Shown one piece after another: positions 12,089-21,806 of a DNA stretch of 64,000 bases. Each line of letters opens with the position of its first letter. Within the stretch, counting starts at the first letter, position 1. The notes under the pieces were generated by a model, which was not told the origin of the DNA, did no database searches, and saw only the letters and a list, made by a program, of their open reading frames with translations. The position numbers and the translations under genes were made by a program. Source of the stretch: Lineus longissimus (taxonomy: Eukaryota > Nemertea > Pilidiophora > Heteronemertea > Lineidae); assembly GCF_910592395.1 (NCBI RefSeq), contig NC_088321.1, forward strand, positions 7,132,001 to 7,196,000. Direction: 5' to 3'.

Positions 12089-12232
12089 TAAAGGGACACT
12101 TCACTCATTTGGAAATTTAGAAATATCCTTAATACATTCAAATTAATTGATATCTGCAATATTAGGCGTCAGATTTTTTTTACATCAGCGAACAAAAATT
12201 CAAATTTTTTCAATGAGTGGAGTCTCCCTTTA
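12089..12232. mobile_element. 144-bp MITE candidate with TAAAGGGA ends
   Basis: The left end TAAAGGGACACTTCACTCAT is nearly reverse-complementary to the right end (ATGAGTGGAGTCTCCCTTTA). This gives inverted repeats of about 20 bp with two mismatches. Ends starting TTAAAGGGA or TAAAGGGA are common among small metazoan DNA-transposon derivatives. The TA at each end may be the target duplication. It is non-coding. Confidence 0.5.
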
Positions 12233-12239
12233 ACAGCAT

Positions 12240-13910
12240 CAGCAATTATTAAAAGTCTGCCTTATTTTTCAAACGAGACTAATCATTTTTATTTACCTCA
12301 GTTGAGAAGTAATAGGAGTAAGTGAAACAAACGCCGGCCCGTTACGGGTAAGTTTAGTGTAAAACATTTCGGCGGGAAATCCTGACGACCACATGCTACC
12401 ACGCCCTGGTGACATCTTTCCATGTGACAAATCAAACTCTACTAGGCCAATTTTATCTGCATAGTTAATATCATATGTTCTTGGCCTAATTCAAGGAATA
12501 CATGTTTGGAAGGGACCCGGGAGAAGCTGAGATTGATGCGCCGACAATTCAAAAACATTACGTCAATCAATGACGGGACGGGGTCATCTCAGTGCAACTC
12601 GACTCTGCTCAGTTGTAGTCCAGCTCACGTCACATATCAGATGGGCATGCAATACAAGAGATAAATGAATGACTAATCAAGAAATACTCAGGGTAAATGC
12701 TACTACTGTTGCACACTAACCATGGCAAAAACGAAAGCTTTCGCTGCTGGGGCTTGCGCTGGCGATCGTCACCAGTGGCCATTGTGTTGACAGCCTCAGG
12801 GAGTGGATGAATTATGTTAATGAGTTATGTTACCTTTCAATTCCGTGCCGTGGCGCTGTAGTGCTGCGTGCTCCGTCTTGGGCGTTATCGACGATGATCG
12901 GATTGAGCGGGAAGCGATTTATGTGGGGTCTACAATCCAAAATCAAAAACGATCGCGCGCCACACCATTTTCAATAATTTGTTCGCAATCTACGGAATAC
13001 GATCGCTATTGTTTGAATCACTCGCAGACTTGTAAAATGGGTGATTTGGGAGTTCAGTCGCATGTTGTCAAAACAATTCGCAAAAACTGTAAAAAATCAA
13101 TTCGCAGGTGTGCGAGTACGGGGACATTTCTGGTCGCATTATGAAATTTCTTGTCGCATATGCGACCATTTAGGCGCGAACTGTGAGCGCTGTTAGATAA
13201 AAACACAACTTGACGCAAGGGCCCAAAGCGCCGCGTAGCGGCAAAAAAGCGAAGCTGGCGAAACATTTATAACGGGTCACCGTCACTTATTATTGGACTT
13301 ATAGCGCATTTACGGGGTTGCAACTATTTTGCTTTATAGTGTCACCAGGAAAGAAAAGCATGCGACCTAACGCCGATCTATTTGTATAAAGTGATAATTG
13401 GAAGGTATATAGTAGGAATATCAATAAAATAATCATTCCATGTCGTCTTTGGAGGGCATTTTTGATTTTAAAAAATATATGTGTACGTCACCGGAGTCTC
13501 TGCAATGATAATTTTATCACAGCAGTCTCGCGCAAGTAGAAGTTCTTTACCTAAAGTTCTTCACTTATTAGTCTCAATGTCTGGCGCAAAGCCAGACGTT
13601 TTCCATTACGATTTCACTACGATGTTTGACAAGAAGGAGCAGTGCGCGAGATATGCTAATGAGCAGACTTCCCTCGCTTGAGTTTCGGAAGAATGTTCCA
13701 TATCGCGCTAAGCTGACCACTGCTGACCATGACAGGCGTGCATTGGACTGGTACAGGTTGGAACTGATCATTGAATATGCTGGTGGTGACGCTTTCTGAT
13801 GAGAAGTTGGTCGTGACTGATGCAGTATCCTTGGACTTGTCCACACCATCGTTTAATCATTGCTTTTTGAGCTGCCTTGATTCTGTACTTACCCAAATAC
13901 TGAGACCAAA
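12240..13910. other. No recognisable gene
   Basis: Both strands were read. Open frames are under 110 codons and show no known motif. This stretch would hold the upstream exon(s) and promoter of the transposase gene starting near 14104, but I could not identify them. A moderately GC-rich patch at about 12770-13270 has no coding signature. Confidence 0.4.
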
Positions 13911-13918
13911 TTAATGCC

Positions 13919-13980
13919 TGTTGACTGTGCTTTAAGAGAGACTGGCGCCATGCCTAGTCTCTCTTAAAGCACAGTCAACA
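13919..13980. repeat. Perfect 25-bp palindrome with 12-nt loop
   Basis: The arms 13919-13943 and 13956-13980 are exact reverse complements (the left arm begins TGTTGACTGTGCTTTAAG). The loop is GGCGCCATGCCT. It lies 124 bp upstream of the first recognised exon of the DDE transposase gene. It could be a collapsed pair of terminal repeats (foldback) or a transcribed hairpin. Nothing shows it is expressed. Confidence 0.85.
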
Positions 13981-14103
13981 GACACCAACCCCCTCAGACT
14001 CAGAAACCACAAACGCCCAACCCTTCCTGCTACCTTAATACTTCTGGATTATTGGATTTATGCTGTTGACTAATAAGTACCATTTCCTTTCTTTTCAATG
14101 CAG

Positions 14104-16792
14104 ACTGTTAATGAAGCCATTGCCAACTTAAACCAACTGCAACCTGAACAATCAAAGACTAAGAGTGATGATGACTCCAAGTGCTATGATAGTGACCCTC
14201 AGATTGATTTCGAGGTGCCTGCCATGCCTGCCCCCGTAGCGCCCAGTCCCAAATTAACAAGCATTCGACTAACTAGGTCTGAAAGTGAGTTTTTTTTCCT
14301 TCAATATCCTAAACTGAGTTTTTCTTCAATATCCTAAACTGGGTGTACCCAAGTACTTCCTATGATGCTGTGATGTGCAATGCCACGTGACAAAAATGTT
14401 GACATTCATTGGAACCCATTTATCTATTGACCCACTCTTCTTGCAGTTTATGTTGTCAGCATTCCTCCAGCAGAAATGGTTTCGAGGGGACATCAAGTCC
14501 GGATGCCATATCGGTCAAAGGAAACGCAGACCACTAATTTTCAACCTGACCTCACCCACACTTCAGTGTCGATCATGGAGGTACCAAGTACGCCTGAAGC
14601 TGCATCTACCCCTCAGCCAAAATACAAGAGGAAGCGTTCTGATTCAGGTAACGATGAGGAGACTGAGCCCTTGGCAAAGCATTCTTTGTCATTTGTGGAT
14701 GATGAAACCAAGGACCCCTCTTTGAATCCAAATATGTCTTTGGAAAGTTTTGCATCTACTAGGTATGTTTCATAGCACGATGTGCAAGGTTTGCAGTAGG
14801 CCTGAATAAGTTGCATTTAAACCTTTGTCATAGAGCAAGAGGAATGTAGTACCTTGTTGGAAAGGGTTTGAGTTTTCATACTAGTAAATGTAAATTATGT
14901 CAACAGATCTTTAGTATCTAAAGAGATACTTATTTTTCTTAAATCCATTTCAGTGATGCCAACAATAAGCGAGCATCCTCATCCCTGACCGAGGGCATGT
15001 GTGCAGTTTCAGTGTCCAAGCTTTTGGAGCTGTTCCACATCTGCTACAACTGCGGCTCAATGGTGACCATCACACAGTCATGCTTGTCATGTGATGGTAT
15101 CTGGAAATGGCAGAGCCAGGAAATGATTGGAACGGTATATGCTGGTAACATCGGCCTATCGATGGCAATTCTTGCAGCGGGTGCTATTCCAAGCAAAGTG
15201 ATAAGAGTCCTGCAATTCTGGGGCATTCGAAGCATTTCCTCCGGAACATATTTTCGACACCAGTCAAAGTACCTGAACCAGGCAGTACGTAATGTTTGGG
15301 AGGAGGAGACCATCAAGGCACTGGCAGCTGTAGAGGACGTGGCCAAACTCTCCGGTGATGGAAGGTGCGATTCGCCCGGCCATTGTGCGAAGTATGGCTC
15401 TTACAAATTACATGACACAGGGAGAAACGCCATTGTCATGACACAACTTGTTCAGGTAAAAACTACAATTTGGCTCTCGTTGCTATTATGGCATATCTTT
15501 CCAGTAAGCCTGTTTCTGCCATCATTCACTGAGGCAGTATCCTGAAGTCATATTTGTATTACAACAACATTCATATCACTTCAGTTTTTCATGTGCCTCA
15601 TTATTTTGCAGTCCACTGAGGTTAAGAACTCCTACCACATGGAGCTGGAGGGCCTGTCCCGATGTGTCGATGAAGTGAAATCATACGTCCCACATGTTAA
15701 GATAGAATTAACAACTGATGGCCACAAATCAGTGGAGAAGTGGTTGAGAGAGGAACAATCGGACACCATAAGGCATTATTTTGATGTGTGGCATGTTGCT
15801 AAAGGTGAGTACCACTATCAGTGCTGTGATATGCACACACTGACTTAGTGTCTCAACAAATATAATCTTGTTTCTCATTTCCCTATTCCGTCGGTTCTCA
15901 TGTTAACTCTTTTGGATGTGGCATTGAGAAAAGATCAACAAGATTCCAGTCGTCAATCTTTACTTTTAGGTAACTTCGATTAACTTATGAATTTTATAGT
16001 ATACAGTGCGTCCGGAGAAAAACTACCCACAGAAAAATGATAAAGTATTTGGGGTTTTTTTTTCCGGACGCACTGTATAAGTTATCTCTATCGCAAAATT
16101 GTGTCTAGTTCATTTAGTTAAACCATGCGACACTCCTGTCTGTCATCTAGGAAAGTTCATATTATACAATACTATACTTCAGGACTGAGGAAAAGACTCA
16201 AGCCCATAACCATGAACAGGCGGTTTCAGCTGGTCAACAAATGGCTGAAAAAAGTATTATCAATCACTTGTACTGGTGTGCCATGACCAGCAATAACGAC
16301 CAATCATTGATCTTGGCCAAATGGAGATCAATAGTTAACCATATAGCCGGCGTCCACACGCACGAAGAAAACGAACTGTTCCCCAAGTGTATCCACAGTC
16401 GTATTCCAAGGCAGTGGTTTAAGAAAGGTGAGTATGTGCATGCCCTTACCCTTTACCCCAATAATGGTTGCTGTATTCATGGAATAAAGCTAGAAATTGT
16501 TTTTCCAAACTTATTTGTGTATGAAAACACTTCTGTGTTTGGATTGTTAAATCAATCTGAAGTTACTGTGGTACTCCTCTACGGTTTTTGTCCTCTAGGA
16601 ACAGAAGAATACGACAAGGTGTTTGCTCTGCTACTCAACAAGAACCTTCTACATTCAATCTCAAAGCTCAGCTCGGATGGCCAGACATCTGGTTTGGAGG
16701 GATACCATAGCAGCCTTCTACACTTCGCCCCAAAGATGTACCATTTCGGAGACATGTATTCATCCACGACCGGAAGTGTGGCAGTCACATAG
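14104..16792 (+). pseudogene. Six-exon DDE-type transposase gene (Kolobok-like family, tentative), one frameshift
   Basis: Exons with canonical AG/GT borders are 14104-14284, 14447-14762, 14954-15455, 15613-15804, 16183-16427 and 16599-16792. The first two encode an acidic, Ser/Thr/Pro-rich N-terminal region. Exon 3 has two CxxC pairs (CYNCGS and CLSCDG) and the acidic GDGRCDSPGHCAKYGSY motif. Exon 4 has TTDGH and HYFDVWHVAK, and exons 5-6 have NHLYWCA, SIVNHIAGVHTH, GQTSGLEGYHS and FAPKMY. These blocks, in this order, are the conserved core of a large transposase-like family of fish and marine invertebrates. I believe it is Kolobok/THAP-related but cannot confirm the name. In exon 5 the frame KWLKK shifts to KSIINHLYW across an A6 run near 16243-16248, so one base is missing for a continuous frame. 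Upstream exon(s) were not found. The C-terminus ends in a repeat shared with 30.4 kb and may be truncated. Confidence 0.7.
16004..16075. mobile_element. 72-bp mariner-type MITE
   Basis: The element starts CAGTGCGTCCGGAGAAAAA and ends with the near-complement TTTTTTTTTCCGGACGCACTG. It is flanked by TA at 16002-16003 and 16076-16077, the Tc1/mariner target duplication. At 72 bp it is almost only the two terminal repeats. It sits inside the 378-bp intron between exons 4 and 5 of the transposase gene. Confidence 0.75.
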
Positions 16793-17175
16793 AGCTTATC
16801 AAAATGTCAAGTTGTGGTAAATACATGGCTGGGATGGACCAAAGTGGAATTAATTCTCAATCTGTGGTTGATTCTTAATCTACAGGGTCAGGCCATCACA
16901 GAAATATGCTTTTTGATAATATATTTAAGAAAATGTGGTCTCACTGGTCAGTTTAGAACTTGTATTTTGACAGGGCCATATCAATGCGTCAGTGACATTT
17001 TGATGGATATGGTGTACGGAAATCATTTTTTCTCTGGCAATCGGTATTGGAATGTTTTTAAACTTTATTATGCTATTGGCAAAGGATTCTTCTTGACACA
17101 TATAAAATTTTGTGCAGATTGATTGGTCCAAGGTATACTGTTTTTACCAAAACTTATGAACAACAATGTAGACTC
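16745..17175 (+). repeat. Dispersed repeat, copy 1 of 3
   Basis: This stretch closely resembles 30365-30790. Shared phrases are GAGACATGTATTCATCCAC, CAATCGGTATTGGAATGTTTT and ACATATAAAATTT, in the same order and spacing. A short part recurs at 50735-50795 (ATGTCAAGTTGTG...ATGGCTGGGATGG). The repeat includes the last codons of the transposase gene, so the repeat family may be the 3' part of that transposon. No inverted ends were seen. Confidence 0.65.
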
Positions 17176-17467
17176 AATGTACACAGGGCTCTGGCTTAGT
17201 AGTCAAAATGGTTGACCAAGTATGAAAATTTGACCCTTGCCATGCTTGCACGCACATTTTATCTCATTTTCTCTATTCTGCACGTCCTTTTCATTCCTTT
17301 TTCTTGTAGTTGAACCAATATTTATGGCATTATTGTGCATATTAACCCTTTTCAGCCGCAATCATGGATTCAGTCCTTAAAACTGAAAATAAACCAGCAC
17401 AGCGAACCTGATCTGAAGTCGAATACTAGTGTAAGCAGTCTGTGTATTGGACTGGGTATAGTCGTAG
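17176..17467. other. Non-coding, 3' side of the Mutator-like relic
   Basis: No protein match. It lies between the dispersed repeat and the stop codon of the minus-strand Mutator-like frame (17468-17470), so it may hold that transposon's 3' untranslated part and terminus. No terminal inverted repeat could be paired with sequence beyond 28.34 kb. Confidence 0.35.
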
Positions 17468-17488
17468 TTATGGGGAGACGCGGTTTAA

Positions 17489-18283
17489 CTCTTTACATAC
17501 GCTAGCCGCCGCTGGTCGGCGCAAAGAACTTGCGCTGTTCTCCCAGGAGCCGCCATTACTCGGCTCCATTCAAACAGTGCGAAACTCCGGCAAGCCAACT
17601 ACAAGCTACTCCAACTTTAATGTATCGTAATTTCTTATTGGCTGGCTCCATGGTGACCCTATTTGAATGGCCAATAAGAGATAAGCTTCTATTTTCTATT
17701 CAGGTCACTCCGTTCTAATTTAGTATTCATGAGGCATGAATAATAACGATGTATTGGCGGGATTCCCCAGGAAGTTGACCTCGTCGGCCATTTTTAAACG
17801 TTTCTTTAATCTTTTTTTTGATTGACGTGCCGCATTGTTCGGGACCAGCTGGGTTTATTTATGATAGATTTATTTGATTCGAGCTCCTGATCAGAATTTG
17901 AAGGTTTTGCAGATTCAGATATCAATGTTTCGGTAGGAAGTGATGATAGTGACTGGGACTTAGATTTTTATTATAAACATTTTGTGTTTACGGCGATTTG
18001 TAGAAATTTTTTTCTCTCCAAGTTTGCAGGCCTTGTTCTCGGTTACTTTTCGTTAGAATTCAAAATAAATTACATGAGTTTATGCGGAATTTAATTCTTA
18101 GTTACTCCCGAAAATTTTAGTCCTGTACTATGAACAGCAACGGAGATAATATCACTTATGTAAACACTACCTGAAATACGGCCGCCTCAGTGACGCGCTC
18201 CCGGGAAACTATATCAGAATAATGACGCTGTGTATTCAGGACTTTGACGCTATGACGCACGCGGGTCTAGCGTATGTAAAGAG
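17489..18283. mobile_element. 795-bp piggyBac-type MITE with TTAA duplication
   Basis: The ends are exact 17-bp inverted repeats: CTCTTTACATACGCTAG at 17489-17505 and its complement at 18267-18283. Both sides carry TTAA (17485-17488 and 18284-18287), the hallmark of piggyBac integration. The interior has no transposase. Without the insert and one TTAA, the minus-strand Mutator-like frame reads on for a few codons (N-R-V-S-P) to a TAA stop. The element therefore sits almost at the end of that ORF. Confidence 0.85.
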
Positions 18284-18876
18284 TTAAACTACCTTGGGGC
18301 GGTGCAGCAAAAAGCACAGGGCCCATAGGCTTGCTTATATTGCATATTATGGTGGCCCCTTGCCTTTTGGACTTTATGTCTCTCACAAATGCCACAATGA
18401 ATGCGCTGTGTGTCAATGTTGACCCTGAAATTGCTCTGTGTTGTCGAAACTGGTGGTTGTAATCTCTTGCTAGTCTCTTAGCTCTCTCCTTTAATCCACC
18501 CTCCTCCTCCAGTTCTAGGCTGTCCTTATGGTAATCCATGTCTTTAACTGCCCCCCTTCTCTTGGCTTGATAGAAAGCACGCATTCGGATTGTCCTCACA
18601 ACTCGTCATCTAATCCTAGTTTTTAGCTCGCTTTCCCATTTCTTATAGTACCATTTCCTATTGTCCATTTCTTTCAGACAATTCATTGCTGCTGCTGAAA
18701 TTCGGGCACCAAGTCTCTTGAGCTTCAGTGGAATGGACTTTCCCCGTGTATTGTTCATGGTGTGGATTGCTGCATGAACACGACTGCGATAGTTTTTAAG
18801 GTGAGTCACGTTTTTTGGGGCAATCAAATTCAATTGCCGATTGGCACTCTCACAGGCCTGTGTGTTTGTCGCATGT

Positions 18877-19712
18877 CATATATTTTGGCTCACCTGTGAG
18901 CCTTTAGCATCACGCAGTGTCCGTCGGTCGTTGTCGTCGTCGTCGTTAGACATGGGTTGCACGTTTTGTAACTGCTCAAGCTTTTGAACTCTAACTCCGT
19001 ACACATGTACCCCTAGGTGACCGCTACTCAGAGACCGAATCGGGGCCTCATATGATACAAGGTTTTGCCACCAGGGGGCCAGAGGTCAAAAATGGAAAAA
19101 TTGTGTTTTCTCCCGTATCACCGGTCTGAAAAATTTGAAAAAAATATGGTAGGTACTTCTACCAATGGGACATCGAATATCCTCCGGGTTTTTGATTTTA
19201 CCTACTTTTGAAGCTCACAGAGGTCAAAGTTTGTCGGCAGTAACACCGTTAGTCGGTGGTGGCACGTTTCGTAACCACTTCAGCCAGAGATCTCAAACTT
19301 GGTACAAATGTACCCCTGGGTGACCCCTACTCAGAGACCGAATCTTGGCGTAATACAATTCACAGTTTGGCCAATAGGAGGCCAACACCACCTGCCTCCG
19401 ATCATACCAGCCGACTGAAACATATGTTATTCTTGGCGACTTCAACATGAATTCAATAGTGGGAGGTGAACATTTCAATGCCAAACTTGAAAAATTCTTT
19501 CTCCAGGAATATAACATGAAGCAAACAGTCACTGAAGAAACAACTGATTACCACACCAAATTAGACCTTGTATTTACAAATGAACATCATGTGGATCATA
19601 CAGGGGTCATTGACAATCGCTGGTCTGACCATAAAATGATATATACAGCTTTACCAATGTCAGAATCCCTGACCCCATAGCCTTCCCTTTGACACAGGTG
19701 AGCTCATGGTCC
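18877..19712 (-). mobile_element. About 0.83-kb element with Helitron2/Helentron-like ends
   Basis: It separates the Mutator-like codons for NEMVQG from those for TNTQACE. Near its left end is a compact hairpin (GGCTCAC, CT, GTGAGCC; 18888-18903) about 10-15 nt from the junction. The right end carries CACAGGTGAGC (19694-19704), giving a short asymmetric inverted repeat. No target duplication is seen. A subterminal hairpin, asymmetric inverted repeats and no duplication recall Helitron2/HINE elements. Inside, a module of about 300 bp is repeated (18960-19250 and 19260-19420; shared ACCGAATC and TGTACCCCT phrases). The exact borders are uncertain by about 10 bp because CATGGTCCCTGGACC also occurs beside a related copy at 55.3 kb. 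Confidence 0.55.
19419..19680 (+). pseudogene. EEP endonuclease fragment inside the Helentron-like element
   Basis: The frame reads TYVILGDFNMNSI at its start (the GDFN motif of exonuclease-endonuclease-phosphatase domains). It continues through TDYHTKLDLVFTN ('LDhi..n') to NRWSDHKMIYTAL (the catalytic SDH motif). It is the C-terminal half, about 85 residues, of an apurinic-type endonuclease like those fused to Helentron or LINE proteins. It lies on the opposite strand to the split transposase. No helicase or RT accompanies it, so it is a captured or leftover fragment. Confidence 0.6.
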
Positions 19713-20684
19713 CTGGACCATTTCATTTAGACATGTTTTGATCAACTTCATCTCCAGTATGCTTCTCACTAGAAGCTTGTCCGCATCACTCATGTTGAGG
19801 TCCTTGGCTGACAACTCCAAGTTGCCTAGTTTGCATGCACTCCAACAAGAACCTTGGCCATCGCATACGGTTGTTTCGGTTGAACACTGGCTGCAGTCAC
19901 CGTCGGAACAAGCGATCAGATTGTCCACTATTGTGGCTAAGTTTTCACCAATTTGGTCAGTGTCCCCATGATACTTTTTAAACAGGGTATCGAAAATTGT
20001 GGATGCACGGATTGCAATGTCACTGGAGAGACATTTCTTCGCCTCTGCTGCATCAGGTGCCTTCATACCAGCAAACATTCCCTTTGAAAATTGGGCTCTC
20101 ATGCCTTTTCGAAATTGGGCTTGACCCAAATGATATGTATCCGACATCCTTTCTACTTTTAAGGCCTTCCCAAGAAAGGTGCTGAAAGCATCCTCCATGC
20201 CGGCACTACATCTACCGTCGCCGTCGGTTTTACAGCAATGAACAAGTAAGTGATTAGCTGCCAACTCTAAGCCAACCATATTTCCAATGTCATATTCCCT
20301 GAGAACTTGATAATCTGGAAGATTCGCCTTGCATCCACCATGTGCTTCATCTGTGCCACACTTTGGTTGGAACCCTCTTCCTAAAAGCCTACTGCAATGA
20401 TTTTGTGGGACGGTGTCTCATTTTCACGAACTAATCCCACCGCTTGAGTTGCGGTTTGACCGGGCCTACTTCGTCTGGCAATAGTAACACTATTGTAGAC
20501 TGTATCCATTTGAACACTGACTCCTGATTGATCACATCTCATTCTTTTCACCTCTTTTAGATAATCCTGTTGTCTCTTCAAGTCATCCTTATTCAGTTCA
20601 ACAGTTTCCATCCCAACCCTGTTGACAGTGTTTTGTAAACTTGATTTCGACATTGGTGGAACATTTGCTATTGACAGTAGTGTC

Positions 20685-21229
20685 TAGGTAACCGGAAAAA
20701 CGCCGACCGACCGACCGACCGACCGACTGACCTGCCAACCTACCGTCATATGCAGTCTCCCTTTCGCTTCTCTATAGCACATGTATCTGTGTAGTGCCCA
20801 GCGCAATGGACGTGATGGAGTCCGACGTGTCTGACAGCAGCATCTCCAGCATTATACCGGGAAAACGAGCCCACGCGGTAAGGAACTGATAACGATACTC
20901 TAAAGATATGCTCGGTCTACATGGTCGGTGGATATAAAAACATGATTTGGGCCTAGTATATGCACTGTAGTTTTTCTACTCGAGTGTCTCGACCGATGCA
21001 ATGCATGAACTGCAACGCGCAACATGCATTTGTTGTCATTTGACCAGCGCACGTGCGCTTGTTTACAATTTCATTTCATATGACCTGCTATCGTGGATTG
21101 GATATATCACATTGACTTATGAGTAGGTTGGCAGGTCAGTCGGTCGGTCGGTCGGTCGGTCGGTCGGTCGGTCGGTCGGTCGGTCGGTCGGTCGGTCGGT
21201 CGGTCGGTCGGCGTTTTTCCGGTTACCTA
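20685..21229. mobile_element. 545-bp MITE with CGGT microsatellite arms, 4-bp duplication
   Basis: Both ends begin TAGGTAACCGGAAAAACGCC when read inward and continue into a CGGT/ACCG tetranucleotide array, then a shared block (GACTGACCTGCCAACCTAC). The left arm has about 6 tetranucleotide units; the right arm has about 17 (21141-21210). TGTC flanks both sides (20681-20684 and 21230-21233). Leaving out the element and one TGTC restores the reading frame of the Mutator-like transposase (…SKTRTLLSIANV…). No coding capacity. The superfamily was not identified. Confidence 0.85.
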
Positions 21230-21338
21230 TGTCCTAGTCTTTGATTGGCTACCAATTTCCTGAGAAGCCAGTGCCAATGCAACATTTATTTCACCCTGCT
21301 TTGCACCACGACCTTGCTTCTCTATTTTGTGTCATTCA

Positions 21339-21511
21339 AACTTACCTATGGAACACTTTTGCATGTTACTCCATTTGGGCTCAAACACAAGAGTATCCCT
21401 TTAATTTTCTAAAGGGAGAACTGAGTTAACAGCTCGGCCGCCAGGCGGCGCCCTGACCGATCCCGCGAGATCGCACCGATCTCATGCCGCCATATTCAGT
21501 CTTTACTCTTG
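21339..21511 (+). repeat. DIRS left inverted terminal repeat
   Basis: The sequence from ACTTACCTATGGAACAC to about TTTACTCTT (21511) reappears inverted at 27665-27838. The only clear internal difference is ATATTCAGT against ATATTTAGT. It should hold the promoter for the element. The 15 bases to the left (21324-21338) are unique to this end and are matched only in the internal complementary region. Confidence 0.9.
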
Positions 21512-21806
21512 TGCTTCTACGAAGCACATCGTTTTTTCAAAGCTGCCGTGAATTCGATTTAAAACCAAATTCAACCAGCCAAGTCTAGACGATCTTTGGG
21601 TTCATTCACCTACGGAGTAGACCGCCAAACTAATCTTGGCATTAGTATTGTCCAGTCTATTTAATTATAGACATTTTCTTAGCTAGCTTAGTCGACCCGG
21701 CTCCATTATTTTGATCTTGGTAGGGTAGAGTTAAGTAGGCTATTCTCCGCTCTATTGTAATGAACAAGACTCAGATCCATTGCAATAGTGTTTAATTCAA
21801 GTAGGC

